From NCBI GenBank assembly GCA_036381175.1, contig DASVDI010000027.1, positions 1 to 64,000 of the forward strand: 64,000 nt of DNA, written 5' to 3'. The position numbers and the translations under genes were made by a program. This document shows, in pieces, positions 53,312-61,410 of the stretch (positions are counted from its first letter, which is position 1; every line of letters starts with the position of its first letter). This DNA is from JAJUFS01 sp036381175. Lineage in GTDB: Bacteria; Pseudomonadota; Gammaproteobacteria; Natronospirales; JAJUFS01. The notes below the pieces were generated by a model. It did no database searches, was not told the DNA's origin, and worked only from the letters and a program-made list of their open reading frames with translations.

Positions 53312-54667
53312 CTACTTGCCTATGCAAAAACTTGAGAAAATTCTCCCTAATAGAGCTTCTGAACCAAACTCTCCCGTGATTTCGCCCAGATCCTGTTGCG
53401 CCAGTCGAAGTTCCTCCGCGAGCAGTTCGCCGGCACGCAGTTCGTTCAATGCAAGGACACCGGTTTCAACGCGACGCCGTGCCCGTGCAAGCGCTTCCAG
53501 GTGCCGGCGGCGCGCCATGAAGACATTGTCGGCGTGTGTTTGAAAGCCCGCAACCTCTTTGAGGTGCTTGCGAAGTGCGTTCATTCCCTTACCGGTTTTC
53601 ACTGACAGGTGAATCACGGGCTTGTCCTGCGGTTCATTTACGTTCAGGGGCGCATTTTCAAGATCTATCTTGTTGCGAATGACGGTGACGGGAAGGTTGT
53701 GCGGCAACATGGCTTGCGCTTCAGACAGCGATGCCGCGTCCGCAGTCACTTCGACGACGAGCAGTACGCGGTCGGCGTTCTCGATTTCCCGGCGCGCGCG
53801 GCGCATGCCTTCCGCTTCCACGACATCCGTACTCTCGCGCAGGCCAGCCGTGTCGACGACATGCAAAGGCATGCCGTCGATCTGGATGCGTTCCCGCAAC
53901 ACATCGCGCGTTGTGCCGGGAATGTCGGTAACGATCGCCGCATCCGTGCCGGCCAGCGCGTTGAGCAGTGACGACTTGCCGGCATTCGGCGGGCCGGCGA
54001 TGACAACGGTGAGGCCGTCATGCAAAAGCCGTCCCTGCGTTGCGGCCGCAGTCAGCGTCCCGAAACGTCCACGCACATCGGACAGCCGGTCTTTCAGTGC
54101 GGTGTCGGAAAGAAAATCGATGTCTTCATCGGGAAAATCGATCGCGGCTTCGACGTACATCCGCAATTGCGTCAGCGCTTCGACCAGAGCATGCACCTCG
54201 CGCGAGAATTCACCGTGCAGGGAACGCAAAGCTGCGCGCGCCGCCTGTGCGGAGCCGGCATCGATGAGATCCGCGACCGCCTCGGCCTGTGCGAGATCCA
54301 TGCGGTCGTTGAGAAACGCGCGCTCGCTGAATTCACCGGATCGCGCGAGGCGCGCACCGAGTTCAACCAGGCGTTGCAAGAGCATATCGAGCACGACCGC
54401 GCCGCCGTGGCCCTGGAATTCGATCACGTCTTCGCCGGTGAACGAATTCGGTGCAGGAAAGAACAACAACAGGCCTTCATCGATGATTTCACCGCTGGCA
54501 TCGCGAAAGCGCCGAAACGCCGCATGGCGCGGTGACGGCAGCGGTGCTGCGACGGCTTTGGCAATCGCCCTGGCATCCGGACCCGACAGGCGCACGACAC
54601 CGATTCCGCCGCGACCCGCGGGTGTGGCGACAGCAGCGATGGTATCCGGACGGGAAGAAGCTGGCAT
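53312..54667 (-). CDS. mnmE: tRNA modification GTPase MnmE
   Basis: A 451-residue GTPase that works with MnmG on tRNA U34. The N-terminal formyl-THF-binding domain starts with TIAAVATPAGRGGIGVVRLSG. The G domain has GPPNAGKS (225-232), DIPGTTRD (248-255) and NKID. The C-terminus ends FCIGK, the conserved tail whose Cys is a family hallmark. It is next to yidC in many gammaproteobacteria; here a hydrolase-OsmC gene intervenes. Confidence 0.97.
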   Translation of the reverse strand: MPASSRPDTIAAVATPAGRGGIGVVRLSGPDARAIAKAVAAPLPSPRHAAFRRFRDASGEIIDEGLLLFFPAPNSFTGEDVIEFQGHGGAVVLDMLLQRLVELGARLARSGEFSERAFLNDRMDLAQAEAVADLIDAGSAQAARAALRSLHGEFSREVHALVEALTQLRMYVEAAIDFPDEDIDFLSDTALKDRLSDVRGRFGTLTAAATQGRLLHDGLTVVIAGPPNAGKSSLLNALAGTDAAIVTDIPGTTRDVLRERIQIDGMPLHVVDTAGLRESTDVVEAEGMRRARREIENADRVLLVVEVTADAASLSEAQAMLPHNLPVTVIRNKIDLENAPLNVNEPQDKPVIHLSVKTGKGMNALRKHLKEVAGFQTHADNVFMARRRHLEALARARRRVETGVLALNELRAGELLAEELRLAQQDLGEITGEFGSEALLGRIFSSFCIGK

Positions 54668-54748
54668 GAACAGGAATTCCGCAGGACCGACGCGTTATTC
54701 TACCAACACTCTTTTCGCAGCACCGTTGCACAGGCTGGAGGTCTCGCC

Positions 54749-55969
54749 GTGAACCAGGAAGACGTGAAATTCGAGAACACCGACGGCCACGAACTGGCCG
54801 GCGTCCTGCACCGGCCGGATGGCGAACCCGCAGCGTGGGTGTTGTTCGCGCATTGCTTTACGTGCACGAAGAACGTGAAGGCAGCGGTGCATATCAGCCA
54901 GGCGCTGGTGGATCACGGCTTCGCGGTGTTGCGCTTCGATTTCACCGGGCTTGGTGAAAGCGAAGGCGAGTTCTGCAGCACGACGATTTCCACCAACGTC
55001 GGCGATCTTGTCGCCGCTGCCAAATACCTTGAACGCGAGCATTCGGCGCCCGCCGTCCTGGTCGGGCACTCGTTCGGGGGTGCTGCCGTGCTGCGCGCCG
55101 CGCATCAACTGCCCAGCGTGAAGGCGGTAGCGACAATCGCCGCGCCTGCCGATCCTGGACATGTGCGCCACTTGCTGGGCGATTCGGAGAAAGTCATCCG
55201 CGAGCAGGGCCAGGGTGAAGTCTTGCTGGCCGGGCGTCCGTTCACGATCGGGCGCGCGTTTCTCGAAGACCTCGAGCGCGATGACTGGAAAGACGTCATC
55301 AATGATTTGCGCCGCGCGCTGCTGGTCTTTCATTCGCCGCAGGATCAAACCGTTTCGATTGACAACGCGCGGCAGATTTTCGACAACGCGCTGCATCCCA
55401 AGAGTTTCGTTTCACTGGAAGACGCTGATCACCTGTTGAGTGATGCTGCGGACTCGCGTTACGTCGCGGCCGTGCTCGCCGCGTGGGTAAGCCGTTATCT
55501 TGAGCCCGCCAACGGCGAGCTGGCCGAAGACGAGCGTGTGGACGGTGTGGTCGCAACCATCGGGCGAAAGAAGTTCCGTACCGAGTTGCGCAGCGGCAGG
55601 CACGTCCTTGTGGCTGACGAACCGAAATCGGTCGGTGGCAACGATCTCGGACCTTCGCCTTATGATTTCCTGGCCGCCTCGCTCGCAAGCTGCACGGCGA
55701 TGACGTTACGGCTGTACGCGGATCACAAGAAGATCGACGTGGCAAAAGTGAGCGTTCGCGTGCGCCATGACCGCGTGCATGAAAAGGATTGCGAGGACTG
55801 CGAACAGGAAGGTCACCGCATCGACCGTCTGCGGCGCGAGGTGAGCATGAGCGGAAAGCTTTCCGGCGAAGAGCGCCAACGGATGATCGAGATCGCTGAC
55901 CGCTGCCCAGTGCACAAGACGCTTGCTGGCGAAATCCGGATCGAGACCGAATTGAAGCAGGAGGCATAG
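54749..55969 (+). CDS. alpha/beta-hydrolase-OsmC fusion
   Basis: A 406-residue protein. The N-terminal ~250 residues are an alpha/beta hydrolase (nucleophile Ser108 in GHSFGG, acid in HSPQDQTVS, His in LEDADHLLS). The C-terminal ~140 residues are an OsmC-type thiol peroxidase (SLASCTAMTLRLYA and RCPVHKTLAG supply the two cysteines). Such fusions are known bifunctional hydrolase/OsmC proteins; the physiological substrate is unclear. The start is GTG at 54749 with GGAGG 7 nt upstream. It is on the opposite strand, inserted between mnmE and yidC. Confidence 0.92.
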   Translation: MNQEDVKFENTDGHELAGVLHRPDGEPAAWVLFAHCFTCTKNVKAAVHISQALVDHGFAVLRFDFTGLGESEGEFCSTTISTNVGDLVAAAKYLEREHSAPAVLVGHSFGGAAVLRAAHQLPSVKAVATIAAPADPGHVRHLLGDSEKVIREQGQGEVLLAGRPFTIGRAFLEDLERDDWKDVINDLRRALLVFHSPQDQTVSIDNARQIFDNALHPKSFVSLEDADHLLSDAADSRYVAAVLAAWVSRYLEPANGELAEDERVDGVVATIGRKKFRTELRSGRHVLVADEPKSVGGNDLGPSPYDFLAASLASCTAMTLRLYADHKKIDVAKVSVRVRHDRVHEKDCEDCEQEGHRIDRLRREVSMSGKLSGEERQRMIEIADRCPVHKTLAGEIRIETELKQEA

Positions 55970-56013
55970 CGCGGTCCTCGACGGCGGACCGCGCGAACTT
56001 CCTCGCGCAAGGA

Positions 56014-57696
56014 TCAATCCTTGTTGTAACCCTTGCGTTCGATCACCCGGTTGATCTGCCACTGCTGCGCAGCGGAAAGCCCCGTGTTCACAACCCAGTA
56101 AAGCACCAGGCCCGCCGGCATGAAGAGAGCGAAGGCGATCATCATCACCGGCATGATCATCAGCATTTTCGCCTGCATGGGATCGGCCGGCTGTGGATTG
56201 AGTTTCTGCTGGCCGAACATCGCCACACCCATCAGCACGGGCAGGATGTACCAGGGATCGGGGCTCGACAGATCATTGATCCAGAGGATCCAGTCGGCCT
56301 GGCGCAACTCGACGGATTCCAGCAACACCCAGTACAGCGCGAAGAACACCGGCATCTGGATGAGGATCGGCAGGCAGCCCGCGAACGGATTGATCTTTTC
56401 CTTCTGATACAGCTCCATCATCGCCTTGTTGAGTTTTTCGCGATCGTCGCCGTAACGTTCCTTCAGCGCCTTCATCTTCGGCTGCATCTTGCGCATGCGC
56501 GCCATCGACTTGCCGCTGGTTTCCTGAAGCTTGTAGAACGCCACCTTGATCAGCAGTGTCAGCAACACGATCGCCCAGCCCCAGTTGCCGATCAGCGCGT
56601 GGATTTTTTCCAGCACCCAGAACAACGGCTCGGAAATGATGGTGAGCATGCCGTAATCGACGGCCAGCTCCAGTTTCGGCGCAACTTCCGCAAGGCGATC
56701 CTGCAGCTTTGGTCCGATGAACAAGCGGTTTTCGAAAACGGTTTCGCCGCCGGCGGGCACGAGCTGCGCCGGCTGCACGTAACCTACGCGGTAGGTCTGT
56801 GGTCCTACAGCGGCAGCGTAGAAGCGGTTCTGTGTATCCTGCGGCGGAATCACGGCACTGAGAAAATAATGCTCCAGCATTGCAGCCCAGCCGCCGGGCG
56901 CGGTCGCCGCGAGCGCGGTTTCGGTGATGTCGTCGAGATCGAGCTTGTTGTACTGCTCACCATTGAAGAACGCGGGGCCTTCATAAGAATACGAGGCGGG
57001 ATTGAAGAAGGAGCGTTCCGATTCAAGCTGGCGTTTCTTCAGCTGCAGGTAGGCATCGCCGCGCCATTCGACGTTCCCGCCGTTGTGCACGAGGTAATCG
57101 AGCTGGATCTCGTAGCGGCCACGCTGAAAGGTATAGCGCTTCTCCACTTCAAGACCATTGTCGCCTTGCCAGAAGAAACTCACCGTCAATGATTCCTCGC
57201 CAGGCGCCAGCGCGTATTCCGTTGCCGGTGTCCGGTAGATGGCATTGTGATTCGGCGCGGATCCATCACCGGCGGCGCGCAGGCCAGACTGGGAAACATA
57301 AAGCTGTTTGCCGTCCGTCGTCAGCAGTTCCACTTTTACGTCCGGCGTGTCCTTGTCGACGGGATACTCCAGCAGTACGGCTTCAATAATGTCGCCGCCC
57401 TGCGTGGTGAGCGTGAGATCCAGCACATCGGTAACGACCCGCACCGGTTCACCCGCGCGCTGCTCAGGTGTTTCCACAGGTTTTGCCTGGACGGGTTCTG
57501 GCGCAATGGTGCTGTCGAGTTGTGGCAGATCGCGATCCACTGCGTCGATGTCACGATCCGCGTCGCTCACTTGTCCGCCCGGAATCGCCGTTTCGACAGG
57601 AGCCGGCGTTGGCGCGTGGTCTTTCTGCCACGCTTGCCAGATCAGGAACAGCACGAAAAACAACGCGCCGTAGAGAAATACTCGCTGATTATCCAT
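56014..57696 (-). CDS. yidC: membrane protein insertase YidC
   Basis: A 560-residue insertase of the inner membrane. There is one N-terminal helix (RVFLYGALFFVLFLIWQAW), a large periplasmic beta-domain (to about residue 345), then five core helices including GNWGWAIVLLTLLIKVAFYKL and CLPILIQMPVFFALYWVLLE. The ATG at 57696 has GGAAG 7 nt upstream; the frame open to 57768 runs into yidD. It overlaps yidD by 8 nt. Length is normal for gammaproteobacteria. Confidence 0.98.
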   Translation of the reverse strand: MDNQRVFLYGALFFVLFLIWQAWQKDHAPTPAPVETAIPGGQVSDADRDIDAVDRDLPQLDSTIAPEPVQAKPVETPEQRAGEPVRVVTDVLDLTLTTQGGDIIEAVLLEYPVDKDTPDVKVELLTTDGKQLYVSQSGLRAAGDGSAPNHNAIYRTPATEYALAPGEESLTVSFFWQGDNGLEVEKRYTFQRGRYEIQLDYLVHNGGNVEWRGDAYLQLKKRQLESERSFFNPASYSYEGPAFFNGEQYNKLDLDDITETALAATAPGGWAAMLEHYFLSAVIPPQDTQNRFYAAAVGPQTYRVGYVQPAQLVPAGGETVFENRLFIGPKLQDRLAEVAPKLELAVDYGMLTIISEPLFWVLEKIHALIGNWGWAIVLLTLLIKVAFYKLQETSGKSMARMRKMQPKMKALKERYGDDREKLNKAMMELYQKEKINPFAGCLPILIQMPVFFALYWVLLESVELRQADWILWINDLSSPDPWYILPVLMGVAMFGQQKLNPQPADPMQAKMLMIMPVMMIAFALFMPAGLVLYWVVNTGLSAAQQWQINRVIERKGYNKD

Positions 57697-57955
57697 TGGT
57701 GATCTTCCGAAAGACGGTGTTCCTGTGAATTGAACGCGGCGACAGGTCCGGCACGGGATCAACACCACCGGCGCACAAGGGATGGCAACGGCCGATCCGG
57801 CGAAGCATCAGCCAGCCGCCGCGCCGTGCGCCGTAACGCTCGATGGCTTCCAGTGAGTAAGCGGAACACGTGGGGTGAAAGCGGCATTGCCCGCCAAGGT
57901 ACGGGCTGAGCGCAAGGCGATAACTCTTTATAAGAAAGATCAGGATGGATCGCAT
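57689..57955 (-). CDS. yidD: membrane protein insertion efficiency factor YidD
   Basis: An 88-residue protein with the YidD signature CRFHPTCSAYSLEAIERYG and RRIGRCHPLCAGG. N-terminal amphipathic helix MRSILIFLIKSYRLALSPYL. It aids YidC-dependent insertion. It overlaps the end of rnpA by 16 nt and the start of yidC by 8 nt, the conserved arrangement. A second, divergent copy lies at 23097. Confidence 0.96.
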   Translation of the reverse strand: MRSILIFLIKSYRLALSPYLGGQCRFHPTCSAYSLEAIERYGARRGGWLMLRRIGRCHPLCAGGVDPVPDLSPRSIHRNTVFRKITNG

Positions 57956-58323
57956 TGCGTGATCAGTCTCCGCCAGTGTTTTTCCAGGCTGTGCCGCAAT
58001 CGATCGCTGCCAGCCTTCGCGGTGTCGCGCCTCGCCATCACGACGATGTCGAGTCCCGGCAGTTCGCCTTGGTGGGTACGAAAGGATTCCCTGACCTGGC
58101 GCTTTATCCGGTTCCGGCCAACGGCAGTTGGCGAAACCTTGCGCGAAACCGCAAGACCGATACGCGGTGCGTCGTCATTGGTGACGGCTAGCAGTGTGAA
58201 AAGCGCGTCCTGGGAACGGAAACCATGACGGAAGACGCAAGAAAACGCTTCCGGTTTCAGCAGGCGCCGCTGGCGGGGAAACCGGAAGTCACTCGCGTGT
58301 TCAGGCGCCCGCTTTACGGACAG
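57940..58323 (-). CDS. rnpA: ribonuclease P protein component RnpA, non-canonical start
   Basis: Protein subunit of RNase P, which matures tRNA 5' ends. Reading the minus strand gives DFRFPRQRRLLKPEAFSCVF, PRIGLAVSRKVSPTAVGRNR and IKRQVRESFRTHQGELPGLD, with the RNRxKR signature intact. No ATG, GTG or TTG occurs in this frame between the last in-frame stop (inside rpmH) and the conserved region. The coordinates given use the CTG at 58323, which overlaps the rpmH stop by 10 nt and encodes about 127 residues; the true start is uncertain. Ends 16 nt inside yidD. Confidence 0.85.
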   Translation of the reverse strand: MSVKRAPEHASDFRFPRQRRLLKPEAFSCVFRHGFRSQDALFTLLAVTNDDAPRIGLAVSRKVSPTAVGRNRIKRQVRESFRTHQGELPGLDIVVMARRDTAKAGSDRLRHSLEKHWRRLITQCDPS

Positions 58324-58448
58324 AGCCGTGCCCGGCCTTTCGCCCGGCGCGCGCTCAGCACCTTGCGGCCGCCCTTGGTAGCCATGCGGGCGCGGAAGCC
58401 GTGGGTGCGCTTACGGCGGAGATTGCTGGGCTGATACGTTCGTTTCAT
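58314..58448 (-). CDS. rpmH: 50S ribosomal protein L34
   Basis: A 44-residue ribosomal protein: MKRTYQPSNLRRKRTHGFRA then RMATKGGRKVLSARRAKGRA, the near-invariant L34 sequence. It was too short for a general gene scan but the identity is unmistakable. First gene of the rpmH-rnpA-yidD-yidC run, divergent from dnaA. Confidence 0.98.
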   Translation of the reverse strand: MKRTYQPSNLRRKRTHGFRARMATKGGRKVLSARRAKGRARLCP

Positions 58449-58625
58449 GACTGCAAATCCAGTTAAGCCGGAAATCCAAGCTGGGAATCGAGCTTTTATA
58501 AATGAGTGCGCCGGGCAAACCGGCCCGGCACAGGGGCGGGAAGATTAAGGCGCAAGCATTTGTCTGTCAACAAGAAAAGGCGCTTTCGGCGGGTGCGTCA
58601 AACACCCATCAAGGCGCTTTCAGGC

Positions 58626-58634
58626 TGTGGATAA
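58626..58634. promoter_or_regulatory. DnaA box upstream of dnaA
   Basis: A perfect TGTGGATAA (reverse of TTATCCACA), 83 nt before the dnaA start in the rpmH-dnaA gap (58449-58716, 268 nt). It is probably part of dnaA autoregulation. The rest of the gap holds the divergent promoters of rpmH and dnaA; I see no gene in it. Confidence 0.75.
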
Positions 58635-58716
58635 CTCGTATCGAGAAGAGTAGACTTCCGGCCTTTGCTGATTTTATTGAAATTCAAGAATAATGCCGGG
58701 CCGGGGGAGTGTTCAG

Positions 58717-60051
58717 GTGACACAGAGAGTATGGAAACGCTGTGTGGAAGCGCTGGGAAGCGAGCTTTCCGAACAGGACCTGAATACCTGGATCCGGCCC
58801 TTGCAGGCCGAGGAAAACGGTCGGCAACTCCGCCTTCTCGCGCCCAACCGCTTCGTCATGGAATGGGTCCAGGACCGCTTTCTCGAACCCATCCGGACGG
58901 TGCTCGGGCGGGTCACGGACGGCGATCCGCCCTCGGTGGTGCTGGATATCGGCAGCGCTGAAGTCCGCCGGCCGCAGCCCGTTTCCGGCGTGGCGGAGCC
59001 CGCACCGAGCGCGCCGCGCGGCCGCATCATCGGCAGCCGACTGAACCCGAATTTCACCTTCAACACCTTCGTGGAAGGTAAGTCCAACCAGCTGGCCCGC
59101 GCCGCGGCACGCCAGGTGGCGGAAAACCCGGGGCTCGCCTACAACCCGTTGTTCATCTATGGCGGCGTAGGTCTCGGCAAGACGCATCTCATGCACGCGG
59201 TCGGCAACATGCTGCTCGAGCGCAATCCGAACGCGCAGATTGCCTATCTTCACTCCGAGCGTTTCGTAGGTGACATGGTCAAGGCGCTGCAGCACAACAC
59301 CATCAATGATTTCAAGCGCCTGTACCGCGGCGTGGACGCGCTGCTGATCGACGACATCCAGTTCTTCGCGAACAAGGAACGCTCGCAGGAAGAGTTTTTT
59401 CACACCTTCAACGCGCTCCTGGAAGGCCAGCAGCAGGTGATCCTGACCTGCGACCGCTACCCGAAGGAAGTCGACGGACTGGAAGAGCGTCTGAAATCCC
59501 GTTTTGGCTGGGGCCTGACGGTTTCCATCGAGCCGCCGGAACTGGAAACCAGCGTGGCGATCCTCATGAAAAAGGCCGAGGCCGAGGGCGTTGCGATTCC
59601 CAACGAGGTCGCTTTTTTCGTGGCCCAGCGCATCCGATCCAATGTTCGCGAACTGGAAGGCGCGCTTCGCCGCGTGATCGCAAATTCCAAGTTTACCGGC
59701 CAGCCGATAACCATGGATTTCACCAAGGAATCGCTGCGCGACCTGCTGGCGCTGCAGGAAAAACTGATTACGATCGAGAATATCCAGAAGACAGTGGCGG
59801 AGTACTACAAGATTCGCGTAGCCGACCTGCTTTCCAAGCGCCGCAGCCGGTCCATCACGCGGCCGCGACAGCTTGCGATGGCCCTGGCGAAGGAGCTGAC
59901 GAATCACTCGCTGCCGGAAATCGGCGACGCGTTCGGGGGACGTGACCACACCACGGTGCTGCACGCCTGCCGCAAGATAAAGGAGCTGCGGGATGCCGAA
60001 TTGCGCATCGCGGAGGACTACCAGAACCTGTTGAGAACCCTGACAACCTGA
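58717..60051 (+). CDS. dnaA: chromosomal replication initiator DnaA
   Basis: A 444-residue initiator that binds DnaA boxes and melts the origin. Domain I (VTQRVWKRCVEALGSELSEQ) and the short domain II are followed by the AAA+ domain with Walker A GGVGLGKT (149-156) and Walker B LLIDDIQFF, then domain IV with GGRDHTTVLHACRKI. The GTG at 58717 has GGGGGAG about 8 nt upstream; the ATG at 58693 lacks a Shine-Dalgarno sequence. Confidence 0.98.
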   Translation: MTQRVWKRCVEALGSELSEQDLNTWIRPLQAEENGRQLRLLAPNRFVMEWVQDRFLEPIRTVLGRVTDGDPPSVVLDIGSAEVRRPQPVSGVAEPAPSAPRGRIIGSRLNPNFTFNTFVEGKSNQLARAAARQVAENPGLAYNPLFIYGGVGLGKTHLMHAVGNMLLERNPNAQIAYLHSERFVGDMVKALQHNTINDFKRLYRGVDALLIDDIQFFANKERSQEEFFHTFNALLEGQQQVILTCDRYPKEVDGLEERLKSRFGWGLTVSIEPPELETSVAILMKKAEAEGVAIPNEVAFFVAQRIRSNVRELEGALRRVIANSKFTGQPITMDFTKESLRDLLALQEKLITIENIQKTVAEYYKIRVADLLSKRRSRSITRPRQLAMALAKELTNHSLPEIGDAFGGRDHTTVLHACRKIKELRDAELRIAEDYQNLLRTLTT

Positions 60052-60290
60052 GGCCCACAAGCTGTGGATAAGTCTGGGGACGGTTTTCATCCAGAATTCA
60101 TCCACAGGCCTTCAAAAGGCGATCGAGGGTTGAAGACACAGGCGCTGTGAATAAAAAATTATTGCAACTTATTGAATAAAAAGGATTTCTTGGGTTTGTC
60201 CACACTGAGTGACGAGCCTAGTAATAACAACAATGGGTTTTACGTGAAAAAGAAATTACTAAAGAACAAGTGGATAAAGTGGGTGAGCCG
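60052..60290. other. oriC: probable replication origin oriC (dnaA-dnaN gap)
   Basis: A 239-nt gap with one perfect DnaA box (TGTGGATAA at 60063-60071) and four one-mismatch boxes (about 60098-60106, 60146-60154, 60196-60204, 60269-60277). An AT-rich segment at about 60150-60190 (AATAAAAAATTATTG, ATTGAATAAAAAGG) could be the unwinding element. Position between dnaA and dnaN matches origins in related bacteria. No origin experiment is possible here; the call rests on motif density and context. Confidence 0.78.
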
Positions 60291-61388
60291 ATGAAATTCC
60301 AAGCACAAAGAGAAACTTTGCTCAAACCCGTCCAGGCAGTCATGGGCGTTGTCGAACGTCGCCAGACCATGCCGATCCTTTCCAATGTTCTGCTGTCAGC
60401 GGAAGGTGGAGAGTTGCGGTTGACGGGGACGGACCTGGAAGTCGAGCTGGTGTCCGGTATTCCGCTGGATGCCGAGCGTCATGGCGATGTCACGGTGCCG
60501 GGGCGCAAGCTGCTGGATATTCTCAAGGCCTTGCCGGACGACGCGGCGATTGAGGTTGCCCTGGAGAAAGATCGCCTGGTCATCCGTTCCGGGAAAAGCC
60601 GCTTCACGCTGTCTACGTTGCCGGCGGCGGAATTTCCGCTGATCGAAGATATCAATGCGCAGACACGCTTCGAACTTCCGCAGGGAACGCTGAAAACCCT
60701 ACTGGATCGCACGGCGTTCTCCATGGCGCAACAGGACGTGCGTTATTACCTGAACGGCCTGTTGCTGGAGCTGCGCGGCGACACGCTGCGTGGCGTGGCG
60801 ACGGACGGTCACCGCCTCGCACTGTATGACGTTGATGCCCAGACCGGTGATAGCCGCGCGCAGTTCATCGCGCCGCGCAAGGGCGTGCTGGAATTGCAGC
60901 GTCTGCTGGACGATGGTGAAGGCAGCGTGACCGTCGAGATCGGCAGCAATCACGTCCGCGTTGAAATTGACCGGCTGCGGTTCACCTCGAAGCTGATCGA
61001 TGGACGCTTCCCGGATTACGAGCGCGTAATCCCGCAAAGCGGCGACAAGGAAATCATCGCGGATCGCCAGTTGCTGCGCGAAGCGCTGGGACGCACGGCA
61101 ATTCTCTCGAACGAGAAGTATCGCGGCATCCGCGTAACCCTGGCGCCAGGTTTGTTGAGCTTGCAAGCACACAATCCGGAACAGGAAGAGGCCGAGGAAG
61201 AGCTGGAGCTGGAATATGCCGGCGGCGAACTGGAAATCGGCTTCAACGTGACCTACCTCATGGATGCGCTGGGTGCTGTGCACGGCGAGAGCGTAAAGCT
61301 CGCCTTGTCGGATTCGAATTCGAGCTGTCTGATCGAGGAACCAGGTAATCCGAGCGCGCGCTACGTCGTAATGCCGATGAGACTCTGA
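60291..61388 (+). CDS. dnaN: DNA polymerase III beta sliding clamp
   Basis: A 365-residue sliding clamp made of three repeated domains. It starts MKFQAQRETLLKPVQAVMG and ends YVVMPMRL, the conserved C-terminal MPMRL motif. The ATG at 60291 is preceded by GGTGAG; the frame could begin earlier (60270) but that lacks a good site. Second gene of the dnaA-dnaN-recF-gyrB run. Confidence 0.98.
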   Translation: MKFQAQRETLLKPVQAVMGVVERRQTMPILSNVLLSAEGGELRLTGTDLEVELVSGIPLDAERHGDVTVPGRKLLDILKALPDDAAIEVALEKDRLVIRSGKSRFTLSTLPAAEFPLIEDINAQTRFELPQGTLKTLLDRTAFSMAQQDVRYYLNGLLLELRGDTLRGVATDGHRLALYDVDAQTGDSRAQFIAPRKGVLELQRLLDDGEGSVTVEIGSNHVRVEIDRLRFTSKLIDGRFPDYERVIPQSGDKEIIADRQLLREALGRTAILSNEKYRGIRVTLAPGLLSLQAHNPEQEEAEEELELEYAGGELEIGFNVTYLMDALGAVHGESVKLALSDSNSSCLIEEPGNPSARYVVMPMRL

Positions 61389-61410
61389 TCGCAGGGATTC
61401 CGGGTTTCGC

